DNA of 64,000 nucleotides from Chamaesiphon minutus PCC 6605 (GTDB taxonomy: Bacteria > Cyanobacteriota > Cyanobacteriia > Cyanobacteriales > Chamaesiphonaceae). Shown here piece by piece: positions 9,596-19,324 of the stretch. Within the stretch, counting starts at the first letter, position 1. Each line of letters starts with the position of its first letter. Both the position numbers and the translations under genes were made by a program. The DNA is taken from contig NC_019697.1 in assembly GCF_000317145.1 (NCBI RefSeq), positions 3,258,385-3,322,384 on the forward strand, in the 5' to 3' direction. Below the pieces are notes generated by a model. It was not told the DNA's origin. It saw only the letters and a list, made by a program, of their open reading frames with translations, and made no database searches.

Positions 9596-9832
9596 CGGGA
9601 TTGAGAGAGCAGATTATTTTTACTCCACAATACCCGATCGTGTAATCTTCAAGATGACTAAAAGATCGATAATATTACAAAAGCAATCTTGACTCTCGTT
9701 CGCGAAGCGTGCCAAGGGCAATCGATTCTTACTCCCTTCCCACTCAAGAAATAGACGCTCTCGCTTTGTGATGTCGGTTGTCTATCCACTATCCACTCTA
9801 GATGTCTAACTTGACACTTGGAAAGAAGTATC
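9596..9832. other. Spacer without a gene
   Basis: This spacer lies between the Rpn-like gene and clpS. It contains CGTTCGCGAAGCGTGCC at about 9699, a fragment resembling the dispersed repeat family. I see no RNA gene or other feature. Confidence 0.4.
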
Positions 9833-10120
9833 TCATGCAGCCTCTAATGGTGCCATCGTCAAACCCGCACGGCGGAGTTGCTGGTGATAGAGTTCCGCTT
9901 GCTCTTGAGGGCCGACCCAGACGATCGCTTGTCCTTCAAAATGGACTTGATTGGTAAGTTCCCAGGCACGATCGTCACTCATGCCAGGGATATAAGTCAT
10001 CAAACAAGTATGAACGTGCTCGAAGGTATTAAAGTCATCATCTAAAACGATGACTTTAAAGTTCGGGTAAGGTTTGGAAACTGTGACTGTTTCACTGGAT
10101 TTTTCAGGCGCGAACACCAT
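9833..10120 (-). CDS. clpS: ATP-dependent Clp protease adaptor ClpS
   Basis: ClpS binds N-end-rule substrates and the N-domain of ClpA/ClpC, delivering proteins to the Clp protease in the cytoplasm. The 95-residue protein has the family core: NFKVIVLDDDFNTFEHV and a later helix ending in VHFEGQAIVWVG. The D-D-x-N-T substrate pocket is visible. The longer frame starts with TTG inside the upstream gene. The ATG at 10120, with GGAAG about 6 bases upstream, is the better start and leaves a 2-base gap after the FAD gene, so the two are probably cotranscribed. Confidence 0.93.
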   Translation of the reverse strand: MVFAPEKSSETVTVSKPYPNFKVIVLDDDFNTFEHVHTCLMTYIPGMSDDRAWELTNQVHFEGQAIVWVGPQEQAELYHQQLRRAGLTMAPLEAA

Positions 10121-10122
10121 AG

Positions 10123-12168
10123 TTACTTCCACTCTTGCCAATTATTATTAAAAATCGAAGTATTTGGAAACGATGTTGGATTGTTATTCGCTTCTAGGCG
10201 TTTGCGTAGCTCTAGTAACGATGGCGATCGATTGGGGAGATTTTCGACCATTTGAGCGGGGGTGATGCCTTTTTCGAGCGCGTAGGCAATCGTAGTACCA
10301 GCCGCAGCTCCAGCCGACCATTCAAAGGAGTGAATGCGATAGGCAGCAGCAGCCACATGACTGGTAGCGATACTTTTACCCGCTATTAACATATTATCAA
10401 TCTTTTGCGGAATCATCGATCGCAGCGGAATTTGGAAGGGGTAAGCTTGGCCTTCACCTTTGCGCGCGCCGAGTCGTTCGCTGTTATTGGGGGCTTCTGG
10501 TGGCGAGTTTTGCATACAGGGATGAAAATCGATCGCGTAGTGACCGATGCCCACCGTATCTGCATACATGGTCGCTCGATTGCGCGGTGTCGGTTTATCG
10601 CCAGTCAATACGTTGAGCGCATTTGCCCCAGATAAAACTGCCTGCAAGCGACGATATTCTGCTGGGGATAGTTCTGGCATTTTGTTCGGATCGAGTAGGT
10701 TATTGCGGCTCATATCCACCTCGGCAACGACAAATCCATCCTTATGCCCATAGCTAGGTCTGCCGATGATTCGGCGGCCTTCCCGAATGTAGGGATATTT
10801 TGATAAGCCATGCGCCGTGCCCATGGGGGTGTCTAAGCCGCTCACATAGCGATGATTGGGGTTGGGTGTCTTCACCCAGTGGTCGGGAGCTTTGGGATCG
10901 GGATTGGCACGAGAATCGGTAGTACCAGCCACTAGCCAATAATAAAAGCCTTGAGCGTGTTCTTCGCCTTTGCGGAGGGTATCGGTGCGTAAGCCGCCCA
11001 TCCAACCGCCTGGTTTGAGTTGTCCGCCAATTTGCAGTTGGGATCGATCGAGAATCAAATTATCAGTGGCACTACCCGGACGATAATCGTTACCCCACGT
11101 CCAGTTTTGCATGGAGATATCGCCTGGTGCTGGGGCTGTATAATTAATACCGCCAAATCTCATTGGTTTGCCAGCTCCCGTACTGAAGATGCGGCGATAG
11201 CTGTAGACTAATCCAAAATCAGCTAGGCGTTTGAGTTCGTAGCTATAGTAGGGGGCGTATTGTTGATAAGAGACGGGTTGGATCTGGAGTTGTGGTTTCT
11301 CCGTTGTCGTCATCGCAAACGTATAGGTAAACCCTTGGGTACAGTAAGGATCGCCAGTTGTAGTTGCGGCAGAGGGTTCGTCAGCAGAGCGGGGATCGAG
11401 TCCCAATCGGTAGGGAACATCTGCTAAACCAACCAGTTCGCCTGTCTCGGTGGCATCGACGACATACCAATCTGCGGGTTTGGTTGCTTGTTGTTGGGGA
11501 GTTTTATAAGTTGGAATGAAGATGATTTTTTGCTTTTGAAACTTGGGAGAATCCTGATAACTATAAGCATCTTCGATCGTCTGCGACAGCGGTTCGGTAT
11601 TAAGCGGTGCAGCTCCAGGTTGGGGGCGATGTTGAATTGCCACTACCGCATTAATCTGTTGTCCGTTGCCTCTTTTGCCGACAATTAATTCCTTAACTAC
11701 CGTATTTGGGAACCAATATAGCTTGCCTTTGCCTTTTTTCTCAGCACCCTTGAGCATTCCATACAAAAGTTTGTGCGCGTCGTTGGGCAAGAAACAAACT
11801 TCACTGACCCAGCAGCTCCCGACGTTTAATTTGCCATAATAATCCTGAACTTTTTGGCGAAATTCTAGGTAGCCGCGTGAAAAGTATTTTTTCGATCGCT
11901 GAGTGGGGCGTTCGTCTAATGCGGATACACCTTGAGAGGTAATCTGTCCGCCTACCCAGTCGGTAATCTCAGTCATGCAAACTTGTTTGCCAGCAAGTAA
12001 GCCTTCATAGGCAGTCGCCGTACCGCTCAAACCACCTCCGGCGATCGCGATATCGCAGCCAATCGTCTGAGCGACAGGTGTAGTTTCAGCAGCAAAAGCG
12101 ATCGGGTAACCTAATTCGACTGTCAAGAGCGAGACAAAACAGGCAGCAGCTAAGGATCTTTTTATCAT
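10123..12168 (-). CDS. Secreted FAD-dependent oxidoreductase (FAD_oxidored family)
   Basis: After a signal peptide or N-terminal anchor (about the first 28 residues, ending AFAAE) comes a Rossmann FAD-binding motif, IAIAGGGLSGTATAYEGL. The family continuation WVGGQITSQGV follows, and near the C-terminus PLRSMIPQKIDNMLIAGKSIATSH, the second dinucleotide-contact region. These features match the FAD_oxidored (PF12831) family. Substrate is unknown; related proteins act outside the cytoplasm. The ATG at 12168 is preferred to the TTG 15 bases upstream. It precedes clpS by 2 bases. Confidence 0.88.
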   Translation of the reverse strand: MIKRSLAAACFVSLLTVELGYPIAFAAETTPVAQTIGCDIAIAGGGLSGTATAYEGLLAGKQVCMTEITDWVGGQITSQGVSALDERPTQRSKKYFSRGYLEFRQKVQDYYGKLNVGSCWVSEVCFLPNDAHKLLYGMLKGAEKKGKGKLYWFPNTVVKELIVGKRGNGQQINAVVAIQHRPQPGAAPLNTEPLSQTIEDAYSYQDSPKFQKQKIIFIPTYKTPQQQATKPADWYVVDATETGELVGLADVPYRLGLDPRSADEPSAATTTGDPYCTQGFTYTFAMTTTEKPQLQIQPVSYQQYAPYYSYELKRLADFGLVYSYRRIFSTGAGKPMRFGGINYTAPAPGDISMQNWTWGNDYRPGSATDNLILDRSQLQIGGQLKPGGWMGGLRTDTLRKGEEHAQGFYYWLVAGTTDSRANPDPKAPDHWVKTPNPNHRYVSGLDTPMGTAHGLSKYPYIREGRRIIGRPSYGHKDGFVVAEVDMSRNNLLDPNKMPELSPAEYRRLQAVLSGANALNVLTGDKPTPRNRATMYADTVGIGHYAIDFHPCMQNSPPEAPNNSERLGARKGEGQAYPFQIPLRSMIPQKIDNMLIAGKSIATSHVAAAAYRIHSFEWSAGAAAGTTIAYALEKGITPAQMVENLPNRSPSLLELRKRLEANNNPTSFPNTSIFNNNWQEWK

Positions 12169-12473
12169 TAGTTCGATTGTCAAATGGGTAAATGCGGGGG
12201 TTTACAGACAACAATGCGCGATCGTCAAATATCTTCAATCATGGTACACGATCGGCGATCGACTAGCCTAAGTGATTCAGCAAAGGTAAAACATGCTGAA
12301 CTTTTTGCTAATTGTGAGTAGTAGCTACTCTATGCCCATAAAAACCATATTTCTATTAATTCTGATTGTCGATCGAATGACGCTAACAGCAATTTAACGT
12401 AATTGCTAGAACCCCTGTGCATCCGTCGCATTTAGCCGAACGATTTGGTTTAGGTTTTCTCAATCCGCAATCC

Positions 12474-12745
12474 TGTCTTGTCTTGACGCACACAAACGGG
12501 AGGGAGCGATGCGCGCTCGGCGGTTTTCCCGCCGGGATAGCGCATCAGCGACGCATCGACCTGGAGGTTTCCTCCAGGTTGTGTGCGTCAAGACAAGACA
12601 ACCTCCCGTTCGTTGGCGGAGCCTTCCCGAAGGGAGCTGCGTCGCTGTCTCGCTCAATCTGGAGGGACCCTCCGCAAGCGCGAGCCGCTGCTTGGTGGAA
12701 CGCACGCTGAGGGAACCTCAGCGCGATTCCATCCGCAAAATTCAA
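12474..12745. repeat. Modular hairpin-rich repeat, copy A
   Basis: This element shares two long blocks with copy B at 27650. The first runs from CTTGTCTTGACGCACACAAA to GGGAGCGATGC. The second is CCTCCCGTTCGTTGGCGGAG continuing to CTGCGTCGCTGTC. The outer arm TTGTCTTGACGCACACAA pairs with its exact complement around 12580-12597. Between and after the arms sit several short hairpins with different stems, such as CTGGAGG/CCTCCAG and GCTGAGG/CCTCAGC. Open frames across it have no protein character. It fills the spacer between the FAD gene and the 99-residue gene. Confidence 0.75.
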
Positions 12746-12762
12746 AATGGTATAAAACTTTA

Positions 12763-13062
12763 TCACAAGCCATCAATGCGATGAAGCGATTCGATCGACT
12801 CTTCTACCTCTTCGTCATCAACACATTGCTCGATCTGGGCGTTAAACCACTTTAATTCCTCCGCTTCTGGATTTTGGATGTGGTAAACCAATAGTACCCC
12901 AGCGACCCTTGCCAGCGTCACGGGTGTGGGTGAAATGTGACTGAGGAGATTTTGAGCGTGTTGGTAGACGCTATCGATGATTGCCCGATCTAGGGGTTGT
13001 CCTAATTGAATGGCAAGTTGATGCAGGCTATCAGGGATAGAAGGATCTTCGTTAGTAGGCAT
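12763..13062 (-). CDS. Hypothetical acidic protein, 99 aa
   Basis: The frame starts at a clear ATG (MPTNEDPSIPDSLHQL) and encodes a soluble, mostly helical, acidic protein ending in CVDDEEVEESIESL. It has no signal peptide or recognised motif. Codon use is cyanobacterial and the protein looks like a conserved hypothetical. It is probably real because the sequence is balanced and low in rare codons, but no function is visible. Confidence 0.65.
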   Translation of the reverse strand: MPTNEDPSIPDSLHQLAIQLGQPLDRAIIDSVYQHAQNLLSHISPTPVTLARVAGVLLVYHIQNPEAEELKWFNAQIEQCVDDEEVEESIESLHRIDGL

Positions 13063-13218
13063 AAGAGCGATCGCGATCTCGTCGGAAGTTACTACTTACC
13101 ATTGTCGCTACTTGACCCGATCGAGCTAATAAAACTTCCAAATCTTTACTGGCCCGATTCGATCTCCACAGAAAATACATGACGATTTTCGATTGAGTCA
13201 GCTTGTTTCGATCTCACG

Positions 13219-13938
13219 TTATAATTGCGAACGATTTGATGTGGATAATGTCGCTTTTTGCTTGGCTTCGTAGAAACGGCAGGCTAGATGTCCCAAAGTG
13301 TATAACAAAGTAGCATCGCCAGCACTACCCACTACCGCACCAATGCCTGGGAGCAGTTCGACAAAGCTTAACCCCATCTTAAGCGCGCCCGAACTTCCAG
13401 TCGATAAACTCCAAATCGCCAGCACTTCGCCGCGTCGGGCAACATCGGTGGGCGAAAATCCATAAATAATCGCAATCCGATAAATCATTTCGGCTTGCAA
13501 AGCCGAGATCGCACCTAGATCGGCGGCAAATAACATTAGTGCCACAGGCGGAATAATATTGGTGACTAAACCAATTCCGGCGGCTTTCCAAGCAGTGTCG
13601 GCGATAACTCGCTGCGCCAATCGATCGGGGGTATCCAAAGGGTACTGTTGCCGCAATGTGTCAACTTCTTGCTGTACTATCTCTACATTCACCTGACCCA
13701 GCGCAGCCATGAACCAATTAATTCCTGGCACCTTGGTCGCCCATTTTATCGCGGGATTGTCAGCGATCGGCGCGATCGCTTTACCAATAGTTTCCGTACC
13801 TCGATCTACAAACTGATAAAGTACCGTCCCGACTGATTCGCTCAAGTCTGCTGCAACCGTCCGAGATGCGGTGGCAACGATGGCAAATGCGGCATCTATC
13901 ATAGCAGCCCAGGATGCGTCGCGATCTTGATTACCCAT
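13219..13938 (-). CDS. EcsC-like protein
   Basis: The 239-residue protein has amphipathic helices and a hydrophobic stretch at about residues 118-150 (GIGLVTNIIPPVALMLFAADLGAI). This is followed by YRIAIIYGFSPTD and a glycine-rich LLPGIGAVVGSAGDATLLYTLG. That pattern resembles EcsC-family proteins, which are membrane-associated and of uncertain function. Start is a clear ATG. The family call is by sequence pattern only and could be replaced by a cyanobacterial hypothetical family. Confidence 0.7.
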   Translation of the reverse strand: MGNQDRDASWAAMIDAAFAIVATASRTVAADLSESVGTVLYQFVDRGTETIGKAIAPIADNPAIKWATKVPGINWFMAALGQVNVEIVQQEVDTLRQQYPLDTPDRLAQRVIADTAWKAAGIGLVTNIIPPVALMLFAADLGAISALQAEMIYRIAIIYGFSPTDVARRGEVLAIWSLSTGSSGALKMGLSFVELLPGIGAVVGSAGDATLLYTLGHLACRFYEAKQKATLSTSNRSQL

Positions 13939-14195
13939 GCTTTACAACCGATCCTCGATCGGCATAACACCACTTCTACCTTAACGAAGTCGGCGAGAGA
14001 TCGGGGTATTCTGGCGGTAGTAAGAACCGTTGTCGTGCTGGAGGGAAATCTGACCGTTCGCTTGTCAAATACCGTTCCAGGAGGAAATTTTCAGTTGCAC
14101 TTAAGTTGACGACCGAAAATCCTCTTTAGGGTAGATTTTATTTGAGATCGGATCGCCTAGATTTGAATGATATTTTCAGTAAAGGCAAAGCGATC
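13939..14195. other. Intergenic region ahead of treZ
   Basis: This is a divergent spacer between the EcsC-like gene and treZ. It must carry promoters for both genes. A TTGACG at about 14106 could be a -35 box, but no convincing -10 was found. No RNA gene is seen. Confidence 0.35.
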
Positions 14196-16025
14196 GTGAA
14201 AGTTGGGGCTTGGTATGTAGGTGGCGATCGCTGCCAGTTTACGGTATGGGCACCCAGTGCCAAAGAGGTTTCTCTTAAAATTGTCGCGCCGAGCGAGCGG
14301 GTTTTGCCGATGCAGCCGATCGAATTTGGCTATTGGCAACTCACAGAGCAAATTGCGCCAGGTACTAATTATCTGTATCAGCTCGATGGCGATTTAGAGC
14401 GTCCCGATCCGGCTTCTCATTCTCAGCCCCAAGGGGTGCATGGGGCTTCCGAACCGATCGAACATGATACATTTGCTTGGAGCGATCGAGAGTGGTCGAA
14501 TCTACCGCTTGCAGAGCTGATTATTTACGAACTACATACGGGCACATTTACTCCCGAAGGTACCTTTGACGCGATCGTCTCTCGATTGCCATACTTGAAG
14601 AATTTGGGTGTCAATGCGATCGAAGTCATGCCGATCTCGCAGTTTCCAGGCGATCGCAATTGGGGCTACGATGGCGTGTATCCTTTCGCAGTGCAAGACT
14701 CGTACGGGGGTGTGGATGGCCTCAAACGACTAGTCGATGCTTGCCACCAGCAAGGGATAGCCGCGTTCCTAGATGTGGTTTATAACCATTTTGGCCCCGA
14801 AGGCTGCTACGTTGATGATTATGCCCCATACTATATCGATAAATTTCAATGTTTATGGGGGAACGCACTTAATTTTGATGGTGCTGGTAGCTACGGAGTC
14901 CGCAACTACTTTATTCAAAACGCGCTCTACTGGCTAGAAACTTTCCACATCGATGGTTTGCGTATAGATGCTAGCGACAATATTTTCGATCTCAATGCCA
15001 AACACTTTCTTCAGGAGCTAGCAGAAGCCACCGCAGAGCTGTCGGATCGTGCCGGAAGATCGTTTTATCTAATTGCCGAAAATGACCTCAGTGACGTCCG
15101 CCTGACGCGTACAGCCGAGCAAGGCGGTTACGGATTAGATGCGCAGTGGAACGATGCTTTTCACCATTGCGTACATACCGTACTCACGGGCGAACAGTCA
15201 GGTTATTACAAAGATTATGGAACTTTCGAGCAATTAGCCAAAGCCTACAAGCAAGGATTTGTCTACTCTTGGGATTATTCTCCCGATCGACAACGTTGGC
15301 ACGGTAGCGATTCGAGCGATTTGCCTGGGCAAAATATGGTAGTTTGCATTCAAAACCACGACCAGGTTGGCAACCGAATTTTAGGCGATCGATTATCGCA
15401 ATTAGTCTCATTTGACGCACTCAAAGTTGCTGCTGCTGCCTTATTTATGGCTCCTAATATTCCGCTCCTATTTATGGGTGAAGAATATGCCGAAGCAGCA
15501 CCATTTTTGTACTTTGTCAGTCATACCGATCCAGAATTAATTGCCGCCGTTCGTGCTGGACGTAAGAAAGAATTTGCCCACTTTCATCAAGAGCAAGACT
15601 ACATCGATCCTGAAAGTATGGAGGCTTTCGATCGATCTAAATTACAGTGGGAAATCAGCCAGCAAGGGAAACATCAAGTGATGTTTAGTCTATATCAGCA
15701 TTTAATTCAATTACGCCGCACGATTCCAGCTTTGAGGCAATTAAATAAGCAAAATCTCGACGCGATCGGATTACCAGAAGAACGAGTGTTGCTACTCCAT
15801 CGCTGGTGTGATGAAGGGGCGATCTTTTGTCTGTTGAATTTCGATCGGGATGATATCTCATTCGCACCGACTATTCCCGCAGGTAACTGGCAAAAAATCC
15901 TCGATTCTGCTGAGGAGAAATGGTTGGGTGCTGGTTCATTAATGCCGGAAGCATTAAATTCTTCGGATCGAGCAATTACGCTTCGAGCTAGTAGTTTTGC
16001 CCTTTATCAAAGTACATCCACATAA
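14196..16025 (+). CDS. treZ: Malto-oligosyltrehalose trehalohydrolase TreZ
   Basis: TreZ (GH13) releases trehalose from maltooligosyltrehalose, the second step of the TreYZ route from glycogen. An N-terminal carbohydrate-binding-like domain (CQFTVWAPSAKEVSLK) precedes the TIM barrel. The barrel motifs are DVVYNHFG, DGLRIDAS with the nucleophile Asp, LIAENDLS with the acid/base Glu, and QNHDQVGNR. A longer frame opens at TTG 14142. The GTG at 14196 starts the usual KVGAWYVGGD sequence and gives 609 residues, normal for the family. It is followed by treY and trehalase on the same strand. Confidence 0.95.
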   Translation: MKVGAWYVGGDRCQFTVWAPSAKEVSLKIVAPSERVLPMQPIEFGYWQLTEQIAPGTNYLYQLDGDLERPDPASHSQPQGVHGASEPIEHDTFAWSDREWSNLPLAELIIYELHTGTFTPEGTFDAIVSRLPYLKNLGVNAIEVMPISQFPGDRNWGYDGVYPFAVQDSYGGVDGLKRLVDACHQQGIAAFLDVVYNHFGPEGCYVDDYAPYYIDKFQCLWGNALNFDGAGSYGVRNYFIQNALYWLETFHIDGLRIDASDNIFDLNAKHFLQELAEATAELSDRAGRSFYLIAENDLSDVRLTRTAEQGGYGLDAQWNDAFHHCVHTVLTGEQSGYYKDYGTFEQLAKAYKQGFVYSWDYSPDRQRWHGSDSSDLPGQNMVVCIQNHDQVGNRILGDRLSQLVSFDALKVAAAALFMAPNIPLLFMGEEYAEAAPFLYFVSHTDPELIAAVRAGRKKEFAHFHQEQDYIDPESMEAFDRSKLQWEISQQGKHQVMFSLYQHLIQLRRTIPALRQLNKQNLDAIGLPEERVLLLHRWCDEGAIFCLLNFDRDDISFAPTIPAGNWQKILDSAEEKWLGAGSLMPEALNSSDRAITLRASSFALYQSTST

Positions 16026-16131
16026 CATAGTTCTACATGGATCTGTAATGCCGGGTTTATGCGATCGATAGCGATTATAACGATAACCTCCGTACAAATC
16101 CACCTTCCACACTCTTAACCTTCAGCTCGTC

Positions 16132-16150
16132 TTTCTAATTGGGTTAGAAA
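16132..16150. other. Small hairpin between treZ and treY
   Basis: TTTCTAA/TTAGAAA forms a 7-bp stem with a 5-base loop followed by AAAG. It lies about 105 bases before the chosen treY start. It could attenuate or stabilise the message but is too short to call a terminator. Confidence 0.35.
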
Positions 16151-16254
16151 AAGAAATCCGCAGGTTGCTAGTGGAGTTAGACAGCTTTGGACGAAGGTTA
16201 TTTTCAGATTTGGGTTTGTTGCATAAACCTGCACCTACAGCGTTAATAAATGAG

Positions 16255-19056
16255 ATGATGATGAAAATTCCTACTGCCACCTACCGCCTCCAATTTCACA
16301 AAGACTACCCTTTCGCCCTCGCTCGATCGATTGTGACTTACCTAGCTGATTTAGGTATTTCGGACATCTATGCGTCCCCAATTTTTAAAGCTAGAGCGGG
16401 CAGTACTCACGGCTATGATGTCATCGATCCTACCCAACTCAATCCAGAACTAGGAACGGCTGAAGAATTTGCGGAATTAATTAAAGAAGTCCAACAGTAT
16501 CAAATGGGTTGGTTGCAAGATATTGTGCCCAATCACATGGCTTACGATAGCCAAAATGTCTGGCTGATGGATATCTTAGAAAATGGGCCGGATGCCGAAT
16601 CATTTGATTATTTTGATATTAATTGGACACCAGTTTCTGAAACTATCCCTGCCCGCGTGTTGGCACCGTTGCTTGGCAATTTTTATGCAGAATGCCTAGA
16701 GCAGGGCGATCTAAAGCTGGCCTATGAGGAAAGTGGGCTGAGTATTAATTATTTCGGTTTAAAGTTGCCGATTCGACTCGAATCCTACAATCGATTTATA
16801 TCAAATAACTTAGGTCAAATCATGCGATCGATCGGTAGAAATCATCCTGATTTTATTAAGCTATTAGGTATTTTATATCTAGTCAAGAATGTTGCCAATG
16901 AAGCTAAAGGTCGAGAACTGTACGATCGAGTTACTTTCGTCAAAGGTCTGTTGTGGGAACTCTATAGCCAAAATGAGACAATTAAGGAGTTATTTGATGC
17001 TAATGTACTGGCATTTAATGGCGAGGTTGGCAAACCAGAGAGCTTTAACTTACTAGATGGAATGCTCAACGAACAGTTTTATCGTCTCTCATATTGGAAG
17101 GTGGGTGCGGAAGAGATTAATTATCGACGTTTTTTTACCGTCAATGAGTTGATTTCGGTCAAAGTTGAGGAAATTAAAGTTTTTCATAAAACTCATTCGC
17201 TGATTATTCAATTAGTTGAAGACGGTAGTTTTACCGGACTGCGAATCGATCATATCGATGGTTTGTACGATCCCGTTCGGTATTTAGAGCGACTGCGCGA
17301 TCGAACGGGAGAAACCTATATTACAGTAGAAAAAATACTAGAACTATCTGAAAATCTGCCATCTGATTGGCCGACTCAAGGTACTAGCGGCTACGAGTTT
17401 CTAAATTATGTAAATGGCTTATTTTGTTGTGATAAGCATCAAGACCAATTAACACAATTTTATTCAACATTTACTCGATCGTTTGCCGAATATGAAACGC
17501 TGGCTGTCGATAAAAAACGCCTAATTATCGAAACAAATTTAGCAGGTGATGTCAGTAATCTCGCAGATCGACTCAAACGGATTGCCGGACAAACGCGCCT
17601 CGGTGGTGACTTTACTGCATATGGTTTAAAGCGCGCTTTAACAGAAGTGTTAGCATTTTTTCCAGTTTATCGGACTTATATTGCATCCGATCGAGTCACC
17701 GCAGCCGATCGATCTGTGATTCAATCGGCGATCGAGAGATCCAGAGAGCAAGTGCCGCAGTTACTCAAAGAGTTGGACTATATCGAGCAACTATTACTCC
17801 GCCAGGGTGAAGATTATTTGACCGAAGCTCAAAAAAGCGATCGGCTCGATTTTATCATGCGAATGCAGCAATTGACGGGGCCGCTGATGGCTAAAGGGAT
17901 TGAAGATACGCTGCTGTACAGCTATAACCGTCTGCTCTCGCTCAATGAAGTTGGCGGTAATCCCGGTCAATTTGGTATTTCGCTCTCGCAATTTAATGAA
18001 TTCAATCAACACAAAGTCGAGCATTGGCAACACTCCATGAATGCCACCGCCACCCACGATACCAAACGCGGCGAAGACATGCGCGCCCGCTTGAATGTGC
18101 TCTCCGAACTACCCACCGAATGGATCGAGCGAGTCAAAGTCTGGGCAGATTTGAATGCTGACAAAAAGCAGAAGATCGCTGGTAAAGCTGTCCCAAATCG
18201 CAACGACGAATATTTTCTGTACCAAACATTAGTAGGTGCATTTCCATTCAACGATAGTGAGTTTGCTGAATTTGGCGATCGAGTCAAAGCCTATGCCATC
18301 AAAGCCGTGCGCGAAGCCAAGGTTCACACCGCATGGCTGCGTCCCGACAGCAATTATGAAGAGGGCTATTTAGCCTTTATCAACGCCATCTTCGCTACGC
18401 CAGAAACTAACCCCTTCTTGCGCGAATTCCAGCCATTTCAAAGTCAAGTAGCTGAGTATGGCATCCTCAATTCTCTCTCCCAAGTGCTGTTGAAATATAC
18501 CGCACCAGGAGTGCCAGATCTCTATCAGGGCGATGAATTTTGGGACTTGAATCTAGTCGATCCCGATAACCGTCGTCCTGTAGATTACGATCGCCGCAAG
18601 ACTGCCCTCACCTACATTCGGGAGCAGATCGATCGCAATATTTTAGAGCTAATCGACGAACTATTCACCACCCAAACCGACGGCAGAATCAAGCTGTTTC
18701 TCACCTTTCAATTACTGCAAGCCAGAAAAACAGATCTCGATCTATTCCAGCAAGGCGATTATCTCCCGCTAGAAGTAACAGGCGAATTCAGCGATCGAGT
18801 TATTGCCTTTGGGCGACAGTTCGAGGGAAAAATGGCCATCTCGATCGCGCCACGTTTCTTTGTCGGCTTAGTGTCGCCAGGACAACGCCCCCTCGGCAAG
18901 GACATCTGGCAGAATACCAGTATCCACCTCCCACCATCGGCACCGACAAATTGGAATAATGTCATTACCGGACAATCCCTGCAATCTGCTTCTAGCCTAC
19001 TTTTCGTCGGTGAAGCACTAGCACATTTTTCAGTCGCCCTCGCGATCGGTCAATAG
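16255..19056 (+). CDS. treY: Malto-oligosyltrehalose synthase TreY
   Basis: TreY turns the reducing-end alpha-1,4 bond of maltodextrins into an alpha-1,1 bond. Family motifs are clear: PTATYRLQFHKDYPF at the start, SPIFKARAGSTHGYDV, DIVPNHMA, GLRIDHIDGLYDP with the nucleophile Asp, TVEKILE with the acid/base Glu, and TATHDTKRGEDMR. At 933 residues it is full length. The longest frame begins at TTG 16165, but its first 30 residues are not family-like. Three ATGs at 16255-16263 lead straight into KIPTATYRLQ. It lies about 230 bases after treZ and is probably in one transcript with it. Confidence 0.95.
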   Translation: MMMKIPTATYRLQFHKDYPFALARSIVTYLADLGISDIYASPIFKARAGSTHGYDVIDPTQLNPELGTAEEFAELIKEVQQYQMGWLQDIVPNHMAYDSQNVWLMDILENGPDAESFDYFDINWTPVSETIPARVLAPLLGNFYAECLEQGDLKLAYEESGLSINYFGLKLPIRLESYNRFISNNLGQIMRSIGRNHPDFIKLLGILYLVKNVANEAKGRELYDRVTFVKGLLWELYSQNETIKELFDANVLAFNGEVGKPESFNLLDGMLNEQFYRLSYWKVGAEEINYRRFFTVNELISVKVEEIKVFHKTHSLIIQLVEDGSFTGLRIDHIDGLYDPVRYLERLRDRTGETYITVEKILELSENLPSDWPTQGTSGYEFLNYVNGLFCCDKHQDQLTQFYSTFTRSFAEYETLAVDKKRLIIETNLAGDVSNLADRLKRIAGQTRLGGDFTAYGLKRALTEVLAFFPVYRTYIASDRVTAADRSVIQSAIERSREQVPQLLKELDYIEQLLLRQGEDYLTEAQKSDRLDFIMRMQQLTGPLMAKGIEDTLLYSYNRLLSLNEVGGNPGQFGISLSQFNEFNQHKVEHWQHSMNATATHDTKRGEDMRARLNVLSELPTEWIERVKVWADLNADKKQKIAGKAVPNRNDEYFLYQTLVGAFPFNDSEFAEFGDRVKAYAIKAVREAKVHTAWLRPDSNYEEGYLAFINAIFATPETNPFLREFQPFQSQVAEYGILNSLSQVLLKYTAPGVPDLYQGDEFWDLNLVDPDNRRPVDYDRRKTALTYIREQIDRNILELIDELFTTQTDGRIKLFLTFQLLQARKTDLDLFQQGDYLPLEVTGEFSDRVIAFGRQFEGKMAISIAPRFFVGLVSPGQRPLGKDIWQNTSIHLPPSAPTNWNNVITGQSLQSASSLLFVGEALAHFSVALAIGQ

Positions 19057-19070
19057 TCTTTAACAATAAT

Positions 19071-19282
19071 CTGTAGGGATGGGTTTATGCAGACAACCAT
19101 CGGTAAAATTCCAGAAATCTCAACCAAACCCACCCAACCCCACCAGCAATTATCGATCGTTCGGGAATGTCCGGTGGGTAATCGAGGGTGGATAACATGC
19201 GATCTGTTATTGGTGAGGAGGGCGGGTTTGTCCGCTAGTTATCATTACAGTCGCAATTGATGGCATAAACTCGCCCCTACAG
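19071..19282. repeat. Inverted-repeat-bounded element between treY and trehalase
   Basis: The ends CTGTAGGGATGGGTTTATGC and, reversed, CTGTAGGGGCGAGTTTATGC match at 17 of 20 positions and enclose about 170 bases of non-coding sequence. The size and layout are those of a small non-autonomous element. It separates treY from the trehalase gene. Confidence 0.6.
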
Positions 19283-19324
19283 CCTTAAAAATCGCCCCCG
19301 TCCCCCATCTCCCCCTCTTTTTAT

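Noticed and set aside
12417-12855. Several open frames of 70-100 codons on both strands
   Set aside because: They run through the hairpin repeat at 12474-12745, overlap each other in all frames, and read the same repeat words seen at 27650. They are repeat artefacts.
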